NCBI GenBank assembly: GCA_963922205.1
Contig: CAWUHX010000046.1
Location: 992,001-1,056,000, forward strand
Source of the DNA: Romanomermis culicivorax
Lineage: Eukaryota; Nematoda; Enoplea; Mermithida; Mermithidae
DNA: 64,000 nt
Direction: 5' to 3'
Part shown: positions 58,785 through 64,000 of the stretch, piece by piece
Layout: each line of letters begins with the position of its first letter
Position numbering within the stretch: the stretch's first letter is position 1
Position numbers and translations under genes: made by a program
The notes under the pieces: model-generated
What the model was told of the DNA's origin: nothing
What the model saw: the letters and a program-made list of their open reading frames with translations, nothing else
Database searches by the model: none

Positions 58785-61700
58785 TCATACTATACTATTC
58801 GTTGGACTTTTGATACTGGCCGGATTGATGACCGGCTGGCCGGACGGCATTCGGGAGTATTCGACGCGGCCGACGCCGTTGTTGTTGCCGCCGCCGGGCA
58901 TCAGGCGGTTGGAATCTTTGACCAAGTCGAATTCCGAATAGGTCATACCTTCGTGAGGCGATTTGGACGGTCGCTGAAGAAGTTTTTTCTTTCGTTGTAA
59001 AAAAAGAAATCGATAGGAAATTTTGTGGAAGTTTACACTAATGGCTACAGTACGTTTTTTGTAAAGTGCTCGTGAATGGAAAGTCTTTTACACAAGGTTC
59101 TACTGAGCTTACTCACAAAAATTGACACAAGTAGCCTGTTTTTCTTGCAATGTTTTTGCGGATGAAAAAGTTGGGAAGCGAGTACTATTTCATATTTCTA
59201 CAATTTTCTGGAGTGCTATAGGACTATAAATTTGTAAGCCTACTCAACTAACCGACTTACACCAATTTTTTTAAGCAAAAAAATCCCACAGTAAAAGCCT
59301 TGGTGTAAAGGATTTTCAGGGCGGTCCATTTTTTGTCGTTTTTCAATTTACAGGCGTTTTATGGAGAACAGACTATAATTTAGCATAAAATCTTAAAAAT
59401 ATAAAACAGTATCTGCTTTCCACTTAATAAAATTTCGTGACATTTTAGGAAAAAAGAATATAGGTTACCGTAGAATTCATCTCAATCTGTATACACATGC
59501 TTCATCTCATGAAAATTTGAGCACGTGAGCACTGCACAAAAAATGGTGGACATCACATGCAAATTATTATTTTGATTTCAGATCTTACTTCAAATCCGTT
59601 AGATGATCTCGTCAATGGTAAGACTTTTTCTTGACCTTCGGGCCTCAAATGGGAGCTCGGTATACTTAAAAAGGTATATAAGAATTGATCTTAAATTTCA
59701 TCAGTGTAGAAATAACGTTTGACATGGACTCGATTAAAGAAATAGTTCATTTGTTTATCAGTTTAGTAGTTCATTAGTTCATTAATCAAGTAATTTCCGG
59801 TTGTATAAATTGCAGCCAGTCGTTCACTTGTTTCTACTATAGTTTAATATTCTACTAACCACGTCCACACTCTGTCCATGGTTAATCTTAAGCTCGTTGT
59901 TAAAAAACTATAGAAAAATTGTCAGTCATTTAACATTTCAGTAGTAATTTCTATAGTAGTCCATGAGTCAATTGATTTATTCTATAGTTCATTGGTGTTT
60001 GTTTATTTTAATGGAACCAGAAAAACGGAATCAGGAGCAGCACAAAGACTTGGAAGACAATTTCTTGAGACTCTTATCGGAACTGAAGTCTTCAGCTATT
60101 GAACCAATGCAATAGGCAGCATCCAACAGTTTTGTGGGAATAGTAAGCATTTTCACAACTTTACTATTACCTACCCCGGTTGATACTTGGTCGGTTTGAC
60201 GCCCATTCCTACATTGAGACCGCCCATTTTGGCCGTTTTCATTGGTCTTCCATTGCCTTAAAAAGCATAAACGATTACTATGACGTCAGCAAGATCAAGA
60301 TTTCCAAGGAAAATAAAATAAACGACTCTCATAGCTTAGTCATAATTCCAATGACAAAAGTACACTTACCAGAAAAGCACAAACATTTCTTGTACCAGCA
60401 GTAAGCAGTAAGGATCAATGCGATTAAAAGGGCCAAACCCACGGATAGGCCGGCGGCTAAAGCCGTGGAATCGAACGGCGGGCTAGCGAAGGCGTTTTGA
60501 CCCGCGGCAGTCACTAAAATGTGATTGAATGATTTAAAATTACTAGGTTCCAAATGAGCCTAGATGAGCCGCAACAGGATCCGACGGATAGAACAGTTTT
60601 TCAACCAAATTCTCGGCCTATTCTTAGAAATAGACTTCGGATCCGTATCCGGTTTTTACCAAAAAATTGCAAAACTCACATGCATCTCGGATATAGAAGC
60701 TTTGCATCACTGGCTGATAGGACTTGTCGACCGGCTCGATATGCATGCTGACCTGTCGAACTGGATAAGCTGCTTTGGTCGAATCGAAAGTTAATGGTAC
60801 GTCTTGACAACGGATGAAAGTCTGATTCTGAGAAGAAAAATACCAGATCAAATTTCATCGTCGAACTTCTAAAACTCAAAAATTCGAATAGCAGATCAAA
60901 TGTGACTGAAAAGAAATTTTGAGAATATAAAATCTCCAAAAATTATGCGATCAAGAAAAGCTAGGCGTTTCAGAAATGGAAGCTGTAAAAATATTGTAGC
61001 CTTTATCATGAACTAATTTTGAAACGTTATTAGAATTCGAATTGTTTCGAGGATCAAGGCTGGTGTATTTTCTTCTTCAACCGAAGTGATATTTTCCAAA
61101 ATTTCAGCAGTTAGGTGCAACCAGAACTGCATCTAGAACCGATATTAACGGGTTAAAGTTTTGGAACTGCAACTGTAACCCGAAACGAATAACTTGAAAT
61201 TTTTGAACCGAGGAAAATATCAAGGACTAGACGGATATTCTGATCCAGATTCGATTATGCTGATATCCATTTTATTTTTTGCATTTCAATTCGGATCCGA
61301 TGACCGAAATTTTTTGAATCTGGACTTCACTGATGTAATTTTGAAACAATCGTCCAAATATGTTTGCGTTTTGAGATCCTGCTTTAATAAGGTTATGAAT
61401 TCCTTTTACTTGATTTCGAATAATTAAACATATATAAAGGATCCGCATCTGATCGAATCTATTGTTTTGAATCCGGATAAGATAATTGCAGTTTTTAGGA
61501 TCCGAATCCGACGAAATTCGACAAAATTTTTGGATCTTGAACCACACGGTCAATAAAATGAATCATTCCTATATCTATAAGATATCATTTCTAAACGTTT
61601 ACGCCATTTGTTCCTTTTAGCCTTAGTAATATTGATAGAAACGTTGATTCTCCAAAGTTACGGAAAGTTCAGAATTCAAAAATTTTGTCGTCTCTGGTTA

Positions 61701-63971
61701 AATTAATGGCAATTAATTAATTTATAAGCTTTTTCGATCGCATTCTTAGCTGTTAAGTGCAAATTCTAGATATTTACTTTTGGTTAATTTTCTTCATTAA
61801 CTCTGGATTTTGAGCACATATAAAAAGTGGATTTTAGTCTATTTTGAAACGGCAGATACAGCGAAACGTTGAAAGTTAAGTTCAATAGTAACCTTATTTC
61901 TGCAATCAATTTAAAAAACTTTCACGCTTATAAGGGACAAACAGATGCATACTGATCATTTCATCCAATAACCTGGTCAAATGCACTTAGGTGCCGGCAC
62001 CAGTTCTATCTAAATCAAAAATGAACAAACAAGATACCATTTCTGTAATGTTGCCTTTCCCCTTGTAAAAATTGAATTCATGTTTTTTCTACAGTACGGA
62101 GTTGTTTACTTCATAAAAACTGTGTATCAAATTGAACCTACTTTTCTTCTTGTCGCTACATCTGCCATTTCAAGACAAATGGATTATAGTGAGAACATAG
62201 CGAAGAGATTAAATCGTTTGGCGGAAAAGATTCATTTTTGATAGAATACTTTCCCATGTCTTTTTGGGGAAAATCTGTACTGGTCGATCCCTGTTTGATA
62301 TACAGTTAAAACGAGACCCAAAAATAAGTGTGATGGTCGATAAGCACTAGAATCATATTTATACAGTATTCTCAAACTTTGAATTCATATGGTTTGTGCA
62401 TGAAGTGGAACCGCAGTTATTTGATTTTAAGATATGGAATCGTAACCAAAAAACTGGAACAATTGAACCTCTGACTATTTACGATAATATCGTGAACTGA
62501 TGTCTTCAAAATCTTAATTATTCAACGATTATTCGTCTGAACTTTAAGGATTGATGGTGAAACGCACTAGAACAAGAAAATAAAAGAAAAACGTGATAAA
62601 TTTGCATACAAAGTTTCACGATTTAGTCTTTTACTGCAATGATCAGCTACAGCAAAAGAATTATTCGTTGTTTTGTCATTAGGTCGACTTAAGGCAGACA
62701 TATTCTAGTCCTAAAACAAGGTTCAGACATTCAAAATTCTAATTTTTGTGTGACAATCACCACTTTTGTAGTCTGTTCATGAGAACACCATTAAAGTTTT
62801 CCTAGTGAATAATAAAGCAATGGTTATGTGATTTTAAACATTTTATAGATCAGTATATTGTATTTTATTGTGCAGTGTATGTTTGGATGAATTAGCACTA
62901 GTTTGAATCAGAGTTTCATGTTTTTTTTCAGGAGCATAACTCATCTTTGCAACGATTTTTGTGAATTAATTTAGATTTGAAAACTTTATCTCAACTATGA
63001 AATGAAAATTTCCGCTAGAGAATTCAGAGTCTACAAGTATCAGTTTAGGAGGAAAGAAAATATAATGCTGAGGGCGACGAAAATTGATTTTTCGAAAACG
63101 ACCTTCCCGATCCTCAAAAATACACTATTCGACAGAGAATATTTTAAAATTCTTCAAATGTTATAGTAATCGACTTATTGAAACGAGGAAACTCGAGTTT
63201 TACTTGAGTGGGACTACCGGCGAAAATTCCATTGCTCTTGAAACGTTCGTTGAAATGTAACCTTTCGTCGTCCAACAAGAAATACATTTCGTTCGGTTTC
63301 GGGAGTGGGTCTCCGCAATATGTAAATGTGAACGTTATTTGTTTACTGTTGGCGAATCGTTCAACCGTGAACCCGGGGGCGATGTAAGGCGTGCCTGTAA
63401 AAAAATTTTTCACATGCAACGTTTTAAACTTTAGCTCATGATTGCAAAAATGGAAATTTCACTTGTATGAGCCAAAATACTATGAGTTGTATGTATTTTG
63501 GCTCATACAAGTGAAATTTCAAAAAATACTACGAGTTTCACTTGTATGAGCCAACTTCTTAAACGGAAATTTCACTTTTATGAGCCAACTTCTTATCATG
63601 AGCCAACTTCTTATTCAACTATCTTATTCAAGCGCCAAATAGAAAGCACTGCATGACAGTCATGTCTGAAAATGCATGCAAAAATGCACATAGCTGCATG
63701 AAATTCGATTGTTTTAAGATCATCTGCTGAATGTAGCTTGAAAAAAACCAAAAAAACATGTATCTGAAAAACTGCCGATTTGTCAGAACCCTTGATCGTT
63801 ACCTTGTAGCTCAAATACGGCCGTCGTTCCCGAGCCGGTAGGCGGCACGTTCGTGTTTTGCATGTCGCAAGTCGTGGCGTTTTCCGCGATGTAACTACAA
63901 GCCAGGCACCAATAAACTCCGGCTTTGGTGAATGCGTCGAAAGTCAAAGGACACGTGCTGGTCACTGACAC
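58785..63971 (-). CDS. Single-pass membrane protein with Ig-like ectodomain, 3' part
   Basis: Seven exons: 63971-63803, 63394-63204, 60827-60680, 60513-60370, 60256-60175, 59664-59589, 58973-58785. All phases agree; the 5' part lies beyond the right edge. They give 332 aa. Seen: an Ig-like strand pattern TFDAFTKAGVYWCLACSY, more extracellular sequence with YCGDPLPKP and FIRCQD that may hold the two Cys of another Ig fold, sequons NAT and NQT, a membrane segment LAAGLSVGLALLIALILTAY (in exon 60513-60370), then a basic and Gly/Asn-rich cytoplasmic tail. The last residues NSIV fit a class I PDZ ligand. The 76 bp exon at 59664-59589 was found by phase: it is the only segment seen that links phase 2 to phase 0. 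Cell-adhesion or receptor role is inferred. Intron 2 of the listed part (2.4 kb) could hide another exon. Confidence 0.82.
59132..59378. mobile_element. MITE-like repeat, family B, in an intron of the Ig-like gene
   Basis: The left end GCCTGTTTTTCTTGCAATG and the right end GCGTTTTATGGAGAACAGAC match the ends of the copies at 7270 and 41463. Confidence 0.5.
60011..60115 (+). other. Small charged open frame on the opposite strand of an intron
   Basis: A 34-codon frame (MEPEKRNQEQHKDLEDNFLR onward) with regular Leu spacing. It lies on the plus strand between two exons of the Ig-like gene. It could be chance or the relic of a mobile element protein. Confidence 0.15.
60940..63203. other. Long intron of the Ig-like gene
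   Basis: It contains the MITE family A copy at 61834-62189 and a stretch rich in GGATCCGAATCCG-like motifs at 61440-61520. No further exon could be supported. Confidence 0.4.
61834..62189. mobile_element. MITE-like repeat, family A
   Basis: It starts TTAGTCTATTTTGAAACGGC and ends with the inverted form near GCCATTTCAAGACAAATGGA. The interior is similar to 2160-2716, including ACAGCGAA next to the left end. Confidence 0.6.
63453..63520. repeat. Perfect 28 bp inverted repeat with 12 base loop
   Basis: Arms 63453-63480 and 63493-63520 are exact complements and include CACTTGTATGAGCC. Three more CAC/ATGAGCCAACTT-like motifs follow to 63612. It lies in an intron of the Ig-like gene. Confidence 0.9.
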
Positions 63972-64000
63972 CTGACGATGGAAATTGAATGAATTTTTTA

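Noticed and set aside
63144..63204. Extension of the Ig-like exon past the CAA|GTAAAA donor
   Set aside because: The frame stays open for about 20 codons, but only the donor at 63203 gives phase 0, which the next exon needs.

Overview
The window is eukaryotic nuclear DNA, most likely from a nematode. Three things in the sequence point that way: two cuticle collagen genes of the nematode type (N-terminal membrane segment, RxxR processing site, short Cys clusters, interrupted Gly-X-Y); a 1.3 kb tract of the nematode telomere hexamer TTAGGC; and short TTTYAG-like 3' splice sites. The species cannot be named. Introns are long and repeats dominate, so this is not a compact Caenorhabditis-like genome.

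I could assemble seven spliced genes, all on the minus strand, by matching donor, acceptor and phase at every junction. Left to right: cuticle collagen A (8540-11017, 283 aa); a METTL27-like SAM methyltransferase (14767-19269, 236 aa); a LITAF-domain protein with a PPPY motif (22096-24442, 148 aa); a two-exon secreted peptide precursor candidate (35147-36114, 96 aa); cuticle collagen B (45919-49126, 305 aa), a paralogue of A with the same exon 2 and 3 lengths and phases; pterin-4a-carbinolamine dehydratase (50892-51435, first exon not found); and the 3' part of a single-pass membrane protein with Ig-like ectodomain (58785-63971, continuing off the right edge). They are too far apart to form an operon and show no common pathway, apart from the two collagens serving the cuticle.

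The rest is mobile and repetitive DNA. The left edge holds the 3' end of a Ty3/Gypsy-type retrotransposon: integrase with one in-frame stop, polypurine tract, and an LTR of 887 bp. Several terminal-inverted-repeat (TIR) elements can be bounded by their target-site duplications: a hAT relic with an 8 bp duplication, a family of hAT-like MITEs with CATACCTGTA ends, a MULE-like element with a 9 bp duplication, two elements with 3 bp TTA/TAA duplications, and one with a 4 bp duplication. A truncated LINE 3' end sits at 29997-30304. Two insertions can be compared with their empty sites because another copy of the host repeat lies in the same window. Tandem arrays include TTTGCC, TTAGGC, a 12 bp TTCAAATTCATA satellite, 84-96 bp minisatellites and AAAAG.

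The most unusual object is a dispersed composite repeat concentrated at 25.8-31.1 kb and 51.7-57.9 kb. Its unit joins a very regular GC hairpin (CCGGCGC-GNA-GCGCCGG) to a block in which a short word and its reverse complement recur four to five times. The scaffold is conserved between units, but the word changes as a set (CCACA, CCTCA, GTGCCA, CCCCA), so pairing is kept. I do not know a described element with this design.
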